Positions 52,754 through 62,115 are shown, counted from the stretch's first letter. The stretch: 62,653 nucleotides of DNA from Desulfosporosinus sp. OT (GCF_000224515.1 NZ_AGAF01000059.1:1-62653); one strand, 5' to 3'. The notes: a model not told the origin generated them from the sequence alone. A program made the numbers and translations.

Positions 52754-53728
52754 ATGATGTTAACGAAGCGACAGAATTTAATGGAAACCATTAAAGGTGG
52801 AAATCCGGATCGATTTGTCAATCAGTATGAATTTATGGAGCTTATTATGGAAGCTCCAATGGATCTGCCCTTAGCACCGGGACCTGGGATGACAGTTAAG
52901 AATAAATGGGGCATTACCTTCAGTTGGCCGGAAGGCCAAATCGGTTCTTTCCCAGTTCATGACGATGAACATAAAGTTGTCAAGGACATTACAAAGTGGA
53001 AAGACGTTGTCAAAGCGCCATCGGTTTACTATACCGATGAAGAATGGGCAGCTGCTGTAGCACATGCCAACTCAGTTGATCGAACGGACAAATTTGTAAC
53101 AGCTTTTTGTGCCCCTGGTATCTTTGAAATGACGCATCACCTGATGGGTGTTGAAGATGCCTTAATGAATTTGTACGAAGAACCTGAAGCCATGAAGGAA
53201 CTTATTGATTACGTTGTTGAATATGAGTTGGCCTATGCTCAACAAGTGATTGAGCATCTTCATCCTGATGCACTCTTTCATCACGACGACTGGGGTAGCC
53301 AGATTTCAACCTTGATTTCTCCGGCCATGTTTGAAGAGTTCTTTTTACCGGCTTACAAGAAAGTATATGGTTTCTGGAAGGAAAATGGCGTACAACTGAT
53401 CGTTCATCATAGCGATAGTTACGCCGCTACCTTCGTTCCATTTATGATCGAAATGGGAATTGATATTTGGCAAGGCGCGATGACAACCAACAATATTCCC
53501 GAACTGATCAAAAAATACGGTGGCAAAATCTCCTTCATGGGAGATATCGACAGCGGCGTAGTTGACCATCCTACCTGGTCACGAGAAGAAATTGCTAAAT
53601 ATGTGGCAATAGCCTGCCAACGATGTGGAAAATTATACTTTATTCCTAATTTAAGCCAGGGTTTAAATATTTCTTCATTCCCGGGTGTCTATGAGACAAC
53701 AAGTGAAGAAATCGACAGAATGAGCTAA
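52754..53728 (+). CDS. UroD-family corrinoid methyltransferase (substrate-specific component)
   Basis: A 324-residue protein of the uroporphyrinogen decarboxylase / MtaA superfamily (FEFFLPAYKKVYGFWKEN-like core, GDIDSG near residue 262). In acetogens and Desulfitobacterium such enzymes demethylate methoxyaromatics or other methyl donors onto the corrinoid protein. The HxC...C zinc motif of MtaA/MtbA is absent: the equivalent segment reads LIVHHSDSY. This points to O-demethylation chemistry rather than thiol methylation. AAGGAGG precedes two consecutive ATG codons; the first is used here. Confidence 0.85.
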   Translation: MMLTKRQNLMETIKGGNPDRFVNQYEFMELIMEAPMDLPLAPGPGMTVKNKWGITFSWPEGQIGSFPVHDDEHKVVKDITKWKDVVKAPSVYYTDEEWAAAVAHANSVDRTDKFVTAFCAPGIFEMTHHLMGVEDALMNLYEEPEAMKELIDYVVEYELAYAQQVIEHLHPDALFHHDDWGSQISTLISPAMFEEFFLPAYKKVYGFWKENGVQLIVHHSDSYAATFVPFMIEMGIDIWQGAMTTNNIPELIKKYGGKISFMGDIDSGVVDHPTWSREEIAKYVAIACQRCGKLYFIPNLSQGLNISSFPGVYETTSEEIDRMS

Positions 53729-53734
53729 GAGATG

Positions 53735-53955
53735 TTCTGAATTCTTGGTTAGCAATCGTCTTAGTCCCACAATCTTGCCATTATCTCTGATCCAATCAAT
53801 CAACACGACCGTATGCCCCGTCTGGTTTTTTCTCGAAAAATCGATAAAGTCACCGGGTCTGGACTCTTCAAAATTAGTGAGTCGTATTCTTTTTGAGTTG
53901 GGAATTTCTAGATAACATACAATCTTCTGGATATATCGCTAAGGAATCAAACGTT
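53735..53955 (-). pseudogene. Remnant of a peptidoglycan-hydrolase-like (CHAP/NlpC-like) domain
   Basis: The minus-strand frame reads CYLEIPNSKRIRLTNFEE, RPGDFIDFSRKNQTGHTVVL and IDWIRDNGKIVGLRRLL, resembling the GDF-x-GHxVxF region of CHAP-type amidases. No start, no upstream domain. Assigned by pattern only. Confidence 0.35.
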
Positions 53956-54069
53956 CCAAGGCACAAGGAGGGTACTATTATATTATAAAACGGGTATGAA
54001 TACGCTGCTTATGCTTCGGCTGAAGCCTATTGGAGGGCTTGCCTCTCAAAGGTAAATACTGATTCAATG

Positions 54070-54112
54070 AAAAAGACCATTCAGTGAAGTCTCACACCTG
54101 AATGGTCTTTTT
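54070..54112. terminator. Bidirectional terminator
   Basis: AAAAAGACCATTCA (54070-54083) pairs perfectly with TGAATGGTCTTTTT (54099-54112). It ends the methyltransferase operon or an opposing transcript. Confidence 0.8.
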
Positions 54113-54248
54113 CCGATCTGATATAGAATGAAGATATGATGGTCTAGTCAAATGGCAAATGTTAATGTAGGATTAAGCTTAATTAAAACAACATGATTCT
54201 TGTACAAACAGGTAATCATCACTTTATGCGGGAATACCATAAATATTT

Positions 54249-54465
54249 TTAAACTACAGCCCTTGCTCCCGCAGGGACTATGCTATTTGGAGAACTACAG
54301 CGAAAACTAACTGCCATGCCCTTGGTTCGGGCTTGCTTTCTCCATTGATGCAAAGTAGCCTCAGACAATCCCGTTTCTCTAGCTATTTCACTGACTGCTT
54401 GATTCTGTGGTGGCATCATTTTCATCATGATAGTACTTAAATTCTTTACTGTACTTTGTTACTAA
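54249..54465 (-). pseudogene. IS3-type transposase OrfA remnant
   Basis: On the minus strand, VTKYSKEFK is followed, after a one-base frameshift, by TIMMKMMPPQNQAVSEIARE, TGLSEATLHQWRKQARTKG. This is the helix-turn-helix start of an IS3-family OrfA. It ends in TAA at 54249 after an unrelated tail; no OrfB follows. Confidence 0.75.
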
Positions 54466-54540
54466 CATATTTAAAGAGTAAAATAAAGGTAAACCTACCA
54501 TTAGTGTCTAATAAATAAGGAATAATGGAGGGATTAAAAA

Positions 54541-54969
54541 ATGGGTAATCAATTGGAAGTTTCAGTTGGCTTAACGAATCAGAAGGTTCAATTTACTGGG
54601 GTAGCAAGAGCAAATCTAGCAATTATTATTGACTGCCTCCCCCCACTAGGGGATGGACAAGGTTATACGCCGCTTGAATTGCTACTAATAAGTCTAGCCT
54701 CGTGTAGTGGAACTACGGTTTTGACGTTGCTTAGAAAGATGAGAAAGAACATCTCTGGGCTTAAGGTTAACGCAAAAGGTATAAGGCGAGAGCAACCCCC
54801 AACTTCATTTCAAAAGATTACTCTTGAATTTGTAATAAGTTCTGAGGATGTTCAAAGTTCAGAAGCGGAGAAGGCGATTAAGCTTACCGAAGAAACATAC
54901 TGTCCTGTATGGACTATGTTGAAGAATAACGTTGAGGTTATTCCAGAATTTCGCATTGTCACTCAATAA
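54541..54969 (+). CDS. OsmC-family protein, second paralogue
   Basis: A 142-residue OsmC-fold protein with both redox cysteines, Cys55 in SLASCSGTTV and Cys121 in EETYCPVWTM. It shares the layout of the protein encoded at 1533 but differs over most residues, so the two are diverged paralogues rather than a recent duplication. TGGAGGG precedes the ATG. Confidence 0.85.
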   Translation: MGNQLEVSVGLTNQKVQFTGVARANLAIIIDCLPPLGDGQGYTPLELLLISLASCSGTTVLTLLRKMRKNISGLKVNAKGIRREQPPTSFQKITLEFVISSEDVQSSEAEKAIKLTEETYCPVWTMLKNNVEVIPEFRIVTQ

Positions 54970-55085
54970 CGGTTATATTATGAATCATCAAATCATTTAC
55001 ACTACCAATTATCTCGGGTTCGACAGTCTGTAGGCACGAGAAGTGCCTCAAACCCATGTGCTGCAAGGGCTAGAGGCACTTCGTA

Positions 55086-55612
55086 TTGCTTTCCGTTGTA
55101 GGATGTACGGAACCAGTCAGTCAAGTTACTAGCCATAGTATTTTAGAACAATACAAGAAAGAAAAACAAGATTCTGTAGCTCAGAATGTTTATTCAGGGC
55201 AAGCAAAGATTCTATTGGATTATTTCAACAGGAAGTTCCCGAATTCGGCGGTAACAGATAGGTGTCTGGTAGATGTGGATAATGATGGCTTTGAGGAACT
55301 TCTTGTCGCATTAAATACATATAGCGGTATTAACAAAACTCAGGAGGAAGAGGCTAGAAAAAATGGATTTGATATGCGTTACGTTGGAATAATATTTCCA
55401 AAAGGAGAGAATCCAACTGAGTCTCTAATAGTATTAGGTAAAACTGTGGAAAAAGGAATGCATTTCGAGAGTTCCGATTTATTTATTGTTGAGACAAAAG
55501 AGAAAAAAAAACGGATCAAGTGAAGGTGAAAATGAAAAACCAAAATGGTAAGGAAGATTATTTTACCTTGAAAGTGTCTTTTAATAAAGATGGCACTAGG
55601 AATGTTCAATAG
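55086..55612 (+). pseudogene. Lipoprotein-like gene, 5' truncated and frameshifted
   Basis: It opens at LSVVGCTEP, a lipobox with only the last few residues of a signal peptide, so the 5' end is missing. The body reads LLDYFNRKFPNSAVTDRCLV and DVDNDGFEELLVALNTYSGI, an FG-GAP/EF-hand-like calcium-binding style. In a run of nine A (55503-55511) the frame shifts; the downstream frame continues TDQVKVKMKNQNGKEDYFTL to TAG at 55612. Confidence 0.55.
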
Positions 55613-55848
55613 TGGGTTGGAACTTAACATAAAAATAAGGGTTTGCGATGCTTAAACGGAAAGTATTTTTGGTCAAGTTGCTTGTGGACGAATTAGTAGA
55701 AAAAGCATTGAAAAAATAATCAAGCATTTGATTGGTGAAGGAGAATTTTATTCCATATTTACTCAATTTACTAATTAGAGTAGGTCACATTATTCTTAAT
55801 GCTAGGAATACAGATGCCGTCCCAATGTAAGGAATAGAGGTGGGGTTC

Positions 55849-55960
55849 ATGAACAGTTTAAAATGGTTGCAAGAATGGTTTGAGGCAAATTGTAATATGG
55901 CGATTGGGAACACTATAGGTTACGGGAATTTGCCGATGGAAGTGAATTATAACTTATTTA
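55849..55960 (+). pseudogene. Imm53-family immunity protein remnant
   Basis: NSLKWLQEWFEANCN is followed, after a two-base insertion, by GDWEHYRLREFADGSEL, matching the start of Imm53 (LKWLQ.W...NC.GDWEH). The gene is lost after about 36 codons. Intervening sequence 55613-55848 contains no gene. Confidence 0.55.
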
Positions 55961-58064
55961 GAATTAAACTGTTCTTCTCTTGCAGTGAATTAAGATCATT
56001 GGCTTTAATCATTTCTGGGGAAAGGGTATAGAGGGTGTCTTTGATGAAAATGATCCGCTCTATGGCCTTAGAGCTGTTCAGATAATACTGACCGGATTTC
56101 AAGATGTCATCATTCTTGAGATGGGTTATTTTTCCTTTTAAGGTGAAGCCCTTGACCAGATCAAAATGATAAACATAAGCACCTTGATAGGTAAATTGAC
56201 CATAGTCAGGGAAGACGTTTTTTGAATTGATTCCACCTGGATCGGCAACTTCCATAAGGGTAACCGGGAAGGATAAAATCCCTCTTTCTTTATCAAACAG
56301 CAAGGCCTTATGGTTGCGAAGCACTTCGGAATCTGTTCCACGGTCGCCAATAGTCGTCTTAAACATCTCCACAGGATGAGCAACGTCGGTTACATCAAAG
56401 ACGGCAAGCTTAAGACCTTGGTAAAAGGCTGTCGATCCCCCAGATTCACCGGGAAGGATGCCTCGACCGGTGTTTTGGCTTACTTCGATGGTCTCTTTGC
56501 CGAAGCCAATAATATGATTCTCATCGTAGGGGTGGAGATAATCACTGAAGCCCGGTATTTTCAAAGCCCCCAAAATCGTCGGAGCAGTTGGGTCTTTAAG
56601 GTCCAAAACAAAGAAAGGGTCGACACTTTTAAAGGTTACCAAATAGCCGCGATCTCCCATAAATCGAACGGAATAGATTTTCTCGCCGGGCGCAATATCT
56701 TCGATCTTACCTGTCAGTTGGAGGCTTTCATCTAGGATATAGACGTTATTTTTAGAGGTAAGCTCATCCGTTCGCCAAATTTGACCGCTAGTTGTAGCAA
56801 TCCTTAAGCGGTCCTTATCTTCGTCCAGCGCAAACTGATTAAGAATGGTACCCGGTACTTCGCCTTTAGCTTTATAAGTAGTTCCGCCTTGAGCCAGTCC
56901 GAATTTATAGAGAGCGGTGGATAGCTTAAACGGACTGGGAATTAATTTTTTAGACGTTATAGCCGGTGACGAGGCAGAAGAGCTATTAGATGCTGGCTGC
57001 GCTTCTACTGTCGTTTCAGATAATGACGAGTCCGGCTGCTGGATCTGCTGGTATTGGGTTACCGCCACATAGAGATTGGAGGCAGAAGCATAGACAGCCT
57101 GACCTGAACCCAGATAAGCTGCAACCTGCATTTCCTTATCCCTTTGATCCAGATCAAGAGCAGCCATCAACAAATAATTGGCTTCGATTGATTGCGGGAA
57201 GTAATGGATGTCTTTATAGCCAATGGTTACAAAATCCCCTCTGCCGGCAGTATCATGATAACTGGGGAGTGGTGGTTCTGCACCTTGTTCCATAATCTGA
57301 TAAGTGTCCAAATACTTGTTGGCGATTAAATAAAGGTTCGAACCGATTTTACGAGAAGACACATAGTCCCCGTCCAGTTCAATTTCCCGCAGCTTTTTCA
57401 GATTGGTTTTATCAGCCACGTCATAGACCATTACCTTGGAGGCAGATCGAGTTAATACTGGAGGATATATTTGAACTTGGGAATCATTCTGAAGCTGAGG
57501 TTGAACCTTTAGAGTATCAGGAGACGAAGTTTCCGGATAATAAGCATTGCCTATTAGGACCAGATAATGATTATCCACATAGAGCTCCTGTGGCGTAAAT
57601 TCTCCCTTTTTAAAGCCTATACGGCTGACTATGTTCATCTGATTGGCAGGATAAGCCTGAGTAACAATGAGCTCCTGATTGTTTAATTGATAGATGTATT
57701 GACCATCGTTTTTAATAATGTCGGCTTCATCGACACCCTCTACTTGCAGATTTGTGGTTGAATGATCAGAGCTTCCCGCCATAGCAAAATTGGCTGAAGA
57801 GGGTGCTGCTGATGTTGTTGTTTGTGTGGATTTATTGACTGCCCCCAACATTTCGTCACCGGCATAGAGTCTCCCTTGTCCCATCAATGTTCTGGAACTT
57901 TGTGATTCCTTCAAGAGATTGCGTAGATTTTCGGCTGTTTCGACTGTGGGTAGACTTTGTTCCTGGGTTAGCGTTACCTCTTTGTCGGTTGCGTTACCTA
58001 ACTTAGGCAAAGTGACAAGGACAAACACCGTGAGCAAAACCACTAAATACCAAGCTTTCTTCAT
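55947..58064 (-). CDS. Secreted beta-propeller domain protein (PF09826-like)
   Basis: A 705-residue protein with a signal peptide (about 1-26), a polar linker, then repeated beta-propeller blades (VEGVDEADIIKNDGQYIYQL, GDRGYLVTFKSVDPFFVLDL, LKIPGFSDYLHPYDENHIIG). This order is characteristic of the clostridial/archaeal beta-propeller family. It is extracytoplasmic; the ligand is unknown. ATG at 58064 follows GAGGAGG; an upstream in-frame ATG at 58127 is rejected. The last codons overlap the Imm53 remnant on the other strand. Confidence 0.82.
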   Translation of the reverse strand: MKKAWYLVVLLTVFVLVTLPKLGNATDKEVTLTQEQSLPTVETAENLRNLLKESQSSRTLMGQGRLYAGDEMLGAVNKSTQTTTSAAPSSANFAMAGSSDHSTTNLQVEGVDEADIIKNDGQYIYQLNNQELIVTQAYPANQMNIVSRIGFKKGEFTPQELYVDNHYLVLIGNAYYPETSSPDTLKVQPQLQNDSQVQIYPPVLTRSASKVMVYDVADKTNLKKLREIELDGDYVSSRKIGSNLYLIANKYLDTYQIMEQGAEPPLPSYHDTAGRGDFVTIGYKDIHYFPQSIEANYLLMAALDLDQRDKEMQVAAYLGSGQAVYASASNLYVAVTQYQQIQQPDSSLSETTVEAQPASNSSSASSPAITSKKLIPSPFKLSTALYKFGLAQGGTTYKAKGEVPGTILNQFALDEDKDRLRIATTSGQIWRTDELTSKNNVYILDESLQLTGKIEDIAPGEKIYSVRFMGDRGYLVTFKSVDPFFVLDLKDPTAPTILGALKIPGFSDYLHPYDENHIIGFGKETIEVSQNTGRGILPGESGGSTAFYQGLKLAVFDVTDVAHPVEMFKTTIGDRGTDSEVLRNHKALLFDKERGILSFPVTLMEVADPGGINSKNVFPDYGQFTYQGAYVYHFDLVKGFTLKGKITHLKNDDILKSGQYYLNSSKAIERIIFIKDTLYTLSPEMIKANDLNSLQEKNSLILNKL

Positions 58065-58208
58065 TTTCAAATCCTCCTCAACACACCAATAACAACTCCA
58101 ATGAAAAGACGATTTTGGCCACTCCATTTAATAGACGCAGCTGTGGAAGTAAAACTGACGACTTGCCCTTGCCATGCTCCCCCATGGGTAATGGGGCAAG
58201 TGGTTGAA

Positions 58209-58367
58209 AGAATCGGTCAGTTACGTCTAATCCACAGAGCAATTCGTGACCAAAAATCTTTGCCGGTAGATGTTGTTGTCGGTAAATCGGGCAAGTTTGC
58301 TAAGCGCAAAGCCACCCCTACCATAGAGCGTACAATCTCGCAGGAGGGAATTGTGCTATATGGATGA
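58209..58367 (+). pseudogene. MNT-type nucleotidyltransferase C-terminal remnant
   Basis: LIHRAIRDQKSLPVDVVVG and TPTIERTISQEGIVLYG match the C-terminus of MNT nucleotidyltransferases of HEPN-MNT toxin-antitoxin modules. The catalytic GS...DxD half is missing. The hairpin before it (about 58161-58201) marks the break. Confidence 0.6.
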
Positions 58368-58610
58368 TGGAATGGAGTCGAGGCTCAGGAATTCAGCGGG
58401 TGTATTTTCTAACGAAGATACCCCGCTTTTCTTATGACTTGATTGATGAGCATATCGGGAATTCCGACATCCTCATTGATTTTTGAAAAGGAATATAATC
58501 CAGTCTGTCATAACCTATATCGTTGGAAATTTAATGATTTGAAGTCATAGCATAAAAACAAATTTTCGTGTAGACAACAAGGATATTATTTCCAAATATA
58601 CATTGAAATA

Positions 58611-58624
58611 CGAACAAACGTTTG
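58611..58624. promoter_or_regulatory. LexA (SOS)-like box
   Basis: CGAACAAACGTTTG matches the Firmicutes LexA consensus CGAACRNRYGTTYC at 13 of 14 positions. A TATAAT (58635-58640) lies just downstream and a DinD-like remnant begins at 58696. Confidence 0.6.
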
Positions 58625-58644
58625 GTACGATGTGTATAATCTTT

Positions 58645-58676
58645 AATTAAACCTATCGAATTTGATAGGTTTAATT
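58645..58676 (+). repeat. 5' leader inverted repeat
   Basis: AATTAAACCTATC (58645-58657) and GATAGGTTTAATT (58664-58676) are perfect 13-base arms in the leader between the LexA-like box and the DinD-like frame. Confidence 0.6.
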
Positions 58677-58695
58677 ACTGGCGGTGAGGGCCTGA

Positions 58696-58850
58696 ATGGA
58701 TAAAGAAACTTCAATCAGACTATTTGAAAATAAAAAAGTCCGCGTCTTGTGGGATGAATAAAGCCATGACAAATTATCACGGCTTGCAATGGGGGGATTT
58801 CATGACTTTGCTGGTTGACCTATTTCTGAATGGAGCCGCGGGGAGAAGAT
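58696..58850 (+). pseudogene. DinD/BRO-type damage-inducible protein remnant
   Basis: ATG 58696 gives DKETSIRLFENKKVRVLWDE, the typical start of DinD/BRO-N virulence-associated proteins, then TAA. A little later MTNYHGLQ recalls a downstream block of the same family. An internal deletion has removed most of the gene. Confidence 0.55.
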
Positions 58851-58869
58851 AAACAGCTAGTTCCTAAAA

Positions 58870-60414
58870 TTAATTCTTGCCGCCTTCATAATTATTTTTG
58901 CTTCTCATAAAAAAAGTAAATATTAAGGCTGCTGCTACTGCTACAACTGTCCCTGTGATAGCATAGGCCATTCCATCAAGAGTCGCTTGACCTTGTATCA
59001 TTTGCGCTAATTTTGAGAAGGCGGAAGCTTTAGCAGTATCTGGCGCTATACCTGAATGCATAAATAAACTCGTTAGCCTACTTAACATATCATTTGACGC
59101 TTTATTATAAACATTTATCTGTTCTGTTAACCTTGCAAAACTATAATCAGTTTTTCCCTGCATGAGGGTAGACATAATAGTTACACTTAGTGAACCGGCA
59201 ACTTGCCTTATAGTGTTGTTAAGAGCAGATGCTCCCGCAACAAATTCTCTTTTTACAGCGTTCATCCCGGCAGTTGTAATTGGCATAGCAGCCAATCCTA
59301 AACCTATGGATCTAATACAAGTAATTAATATTATCGATGATTTACTCGAGTACATATTTACGGCACTTGCCAGTTCATAAGAGCTGATACCTAATATTAC
59401 AAGCCCAGATATTACAAGTGGTTTTGCCCCGAATTTATCAAATAAACTACCACTTACTGGCATCAAAAATCCCATGACTAAGGCAGAAGGCAACATAATA
59501 AGTCCTGTTTCCATAGGAGTATAACCTCTTACATTTTGTAAAAACAGCGGTAATATGTAAGAACCGCCCATAATAGCTAAGGTTAAAATACTATTTATAA
59601 CTAAACTCATACTAAAATCAAAGGACTTAAAAATTCGCAATTCTAATAAAGGATTGGGATGTGTAAGCTCATTTACGATAAATAAGACAAAGCTTAAAAC
59701 ACCCAGAGTCATTAAAATGGGATTCTCGACCTTTCCCCAATCAATTGAAGAGCCTTCACCAAGCACATATAGTATACTTACCATTCCAATGGTAGAGGAG
59801 AGAAATCCTATAATGTCAAAGGACTTAAAGACAATTTTTCTCTTATCTTTCAATAAAATAGCAGCCAGTATCACACCGATTATTCCAATAGGAACATTAA
59901 TATTAAAAATAAGTCTCCAATCCATTTTTTCAATAATTAATCCACCTAAGGTTGGTCCTATAGTAGGGGCTGCCATAGCTGCTATTCCCCAAAGCCCAAG
60001 AGCAAAACCTATCTTTTCTTTAGGAAATATTTGATATATGATGGACATTCCTACCGGCATTATCATACCGCCGCCAAGGGCTTGGAAGATACGAAATGCT
60101 ATCATTGCTGTACCGCTCCATGCTACCCCGCATAATAATGACCCTAGCGAAAACATTCCCAAAGCGAAAATATATACTTTCTTAGCTCCAAAAATATCCT
60201 GAAGATATCCTGTCAGGGGTATAATAGCTCCCAGCGTCAGTGTATAAGCTGTTATTATCCACTTCGCTTTATCCATGGGCATTCCAAAGACTGACATCAT
60301 CTTAGGAAGAGCAATATTTACTATACTACTGTCTAATACGGACATAAAGGTACCAATGACAACGACAACTAAAGCTAACCAAATATTGGCATATTCATGA
60401 TTACTTTCTTCCAT
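58870..60414 (-). CDS. DHA2-family multidrug MFS transporter (EmrB-like)
   Basis: A 514-residue protein with 14 predicted helices. Motif DSSIVNIALPKM at the N-terminus and the loop GAKKVYIFALGMFSLGS fit DHA2 proton antiporters. It exports hydrophobic or amphipathic compounds, here probably together with two adaptor proteins encoded upstream. ATG at 60414 is preferred (AAGGTG and GAGG upstream); a GTG at 60417 is possible. Last gene of a three-gene minus-strand operon. Confidence 0.9.
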   Translation of the reverse strand: MEESNHEYANIWLALVVVVIGTFMSVLDSSIVNIALPKMMSVFGMPMDKAKWIITAYTLTLGAIIPLTGYLQDIFGAKKVYIFALGMFSLGSLLCGVAWSGTAMIAFRIFQALGGGMIMPVGMSIIYQIFPKEKIGFALGLWGIAAMAAPTIGPTLGGLIIEKMDWRLIFNINVPIGIIGVILAAILLKDKRKIVFKSFDIIGFLSSTIGMVSILYVLGEGSSIDWGKVENPILMTLGVLSFVLFIVNELTHPNPLLELRIFKSFDFSMSLVINSILTLAIMGGSYILPLFLQNVRGYTPMETGLIMLPSALVMGFLMPVSGSLFDKFGAKPLVISGLVILGISSYELASAVNMYSSKSSIILITCIRSIGLGLAAMPITTAGMNAVKREFVAGASALNNTIRQVAGSLSVTIMSTLMQGKTDYSFARLTEQINVYNKASNDMLSRLTSLFMHSGIAPDTAKASAFSKLAQMIQGQATLDGMAYAITGTVVAVAAALIFTFFMRSKNNYEGGKN

Positions 60415-60428
60415 CACACCTTACCTCT

Positions 60429-61082
60429 TTACTTAATATGGATTTTAACAACGGCATTAGTCCCAGGAAGTATTTTATTATTAAACTTGTCAAGCTGAAT
60501 TTTTATCGGTATCCTTTGTACCACTTTTGTAAAAGTACCGCTGGTCGATGCTGAAAAAATTGATAAAGCAGAATTGGTGACTTCTCCAATAGATTTTACT
60601 TTTCCGGAAAATTTCTGGGAACCAAATTGATCTATGCTAATATCAACAGGCTGGTCAACTTTTACTTTTTCGACTTTTGTTTCCTCTACATTTGCGGTGA
60701 CATAGAGCTTCGCAGGATCTGTCAGAGTAAACATTGTCTGACCTGTCATAGCCATTTCCCCTAATGTCCCTTGCTTGGCAACAACCACTCCGTCGATAGG
60801 TGATCTGATTAAGGACTGCTCGACACTTGTATCAGGAAGATTGTTCATTTCCAAACGAGCCAGTATCTGATTTTTTTTAACAATGTCTCCCTGATCTACA
60901 TTAAGTTCCAGAATTTGTCCGGATATCTTTGGTATTACACTGACTAAATCAGAGCTAACTGTTGCATCGTCAGTTGAAACATAATAAGTATTTTCATACC
61001 AATAGTAACCACCTATCCCACATAAAGCTATTACTATCAGAACTAAAATTCCAATGATTAGTATTTTGCGCTTATCTCTCAT
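60429..61082 (-). CDS. EmrA/HlyD-type adaptor, short
   Basis: A 217-residue adaptor: N-terminal anchor (about 7-30), STDDATVSSDLVSVIPKISG as in EmrA, a lipoyl domain without the long coiled-coil hairpin (LARLEMNNLP goes directly to IRSPIDGVVVAKQGT), then a beta-barrel domain. It is shorter than EmrA (about 390) and would span less of the envelope, as expected of a single-membrane bacterium. It lies 14 bases before the MFS gene. Confidence 0.88.
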   Translation of the reverse strand: MRDKRKILIIGILVLIVIALCGIGGYYWYENTYYVSTDDATVSSDLVSVIPKISGQILELNVDQGDIVKKNQILARLEMNNLPDTSVEQSLIRSPIDGVVVAKQGTLGEMAMTGQTMFTLTDPAKLYVTANVEETKVEKVKVDQPVDISIDQFGSQKFSGKVKSIGEVTNSALSIFSASTSGTFTKVVQRIPIKIQLDKFNNKILPGTNAVVKIHIK

Positions 61083-61108
61083 CTCTAAACACCTCTTCCT
61101 TCATTTGC

Positions 61109-62086
61109 TTAACCGATTTCGGCAAACATGCCAGGTTTAATCAATTCATTCGGATCTTCTATAGTAACCTTTATCATGACGTCTCTGCTTTGGTCATTTA
61201 ATTTAGAGTTGATAACAGCAATCTTTCCTTTAAATTTTTGATCCGGTAATTCTGATATTTTTATTTCTACCTCTAATCCTTCACTGAGCGAGCTAACAAC
61301 TTCTAAGGGAGCATTGGCATTGACAAATAGATCCTTAGAATTAGCTAAGGACACTAATGTTGCCCCAGGTGAAGCATATTCACCGACATTAATGCTTTTG
61401 GCCGTTACCCTGCCATCTATGGGTGCTGTGATTGTTGCATTGCTCAGGGCCGCTTGAGCAACACTTAAAGCTGCTTCAGCCTGATTAACTTGTGCCTGAT
61501 ATACTGCAATACTCGATTGAGTTGGCCCACTTTTTAACATAGTCAGCTGCTGCTGAGCGGATACTAATTGGGCATTTGCTGCTGAAAGCTGCTGTGATGC
61601 TGTGTCAAGCTCCATTTGAGAGGAGGCTCCAGCATCTGCCAAGGCTTTAATTCTGTCATAATTTTTCTTCACGGTATCATAAGCTTTTGAGGTATTGTCT
61701 AACGCTGCTTGTGCCTCCGTTACCTGTTCCGGCCTTGTAGCATTTAATGTATTATTTAAATTTGCCTTAGCTGTAATTACACCGGCTTCAGCTTGGTCCA
61801 CAGCAGCTTGTAAGTCTTTATTATCTAAAGTAATCAGCACTTCTCCTTGCTTAACTTCTGTCCCAACATCAACCGCTATTTCAGAAACTTTCCCCGCAAT
61901 CTTTGAGGTCACATTTGCTTGTTCATTTGCTGCAACTTTTCCACCTAATATAAATTGGGTTTTGGCACTTTGCCGGATATTCTTTGTTGTCGCTTGTTCA
62001 CTGGTTTTTGCGCTACTATCAGCAGTTGTACTACAACCACTTAACATCATCGCCGCGATCACACAAATCAAAATAGTTTTTCTCAT
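61109..62086 (-). CDS. RND/HlyD-type adaptor lipoprotein
   Basis: A 325-residue protein with a lipoprotein signal (MMLSGCS, Cys about 18), a lipoyl domain split by a long coiled-coil hairpin (about 95-205) and a beta-barrel domain ending KPGMFAEIG. The C-terminal membrane-proximal domain usual in RND adaptors is missing, and the next adaptor follows after 26 bases. Together the two adaptors may supply complementary parts. ATG at 62086 follows GGAGGG; an upstream in-frame ATG at 62131 lies within the operator region. Confidence 0.85.
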   Translation of the reverse strand: MRKTILICVIAAMMLSGCSTTADSSAKTSEQATTKNIRQSAKTQFILGGKVAANEQANVTSKIAGKVSEIAVDVGTEVKQGEVLITLDNKDLQAAVDQAEAGVITAKANLNNTLNATRPEQVTEAQAALDNTSKAYDTVKKNYDRIKALADAGASSQMELDTASQQLSAANAQLVSAQQQLTMLKSGPTQSSIAVYQAQVNQAEAALSVAQAALSNATITAPIDGRVTAKSINVGEYASPGATLVSLANSKDLFVNANAPLEVVSSLSEGLEVEIKISELPDQKFKGKIAVINSKLNDQSRDVMIKVTIEDPNELIKPGMFAEIG

Positions 62087-62115
62087 ATTAACCCTCCACA
62101 CATAATTGCCAATAT

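Noticed and set aside
58161-58201. Hairpin as an IS200/IS605 end
   Set aside because: Arms CTTGCCC/GGGGCAAG are present, but no TnpA or TnpB sequence lies near.
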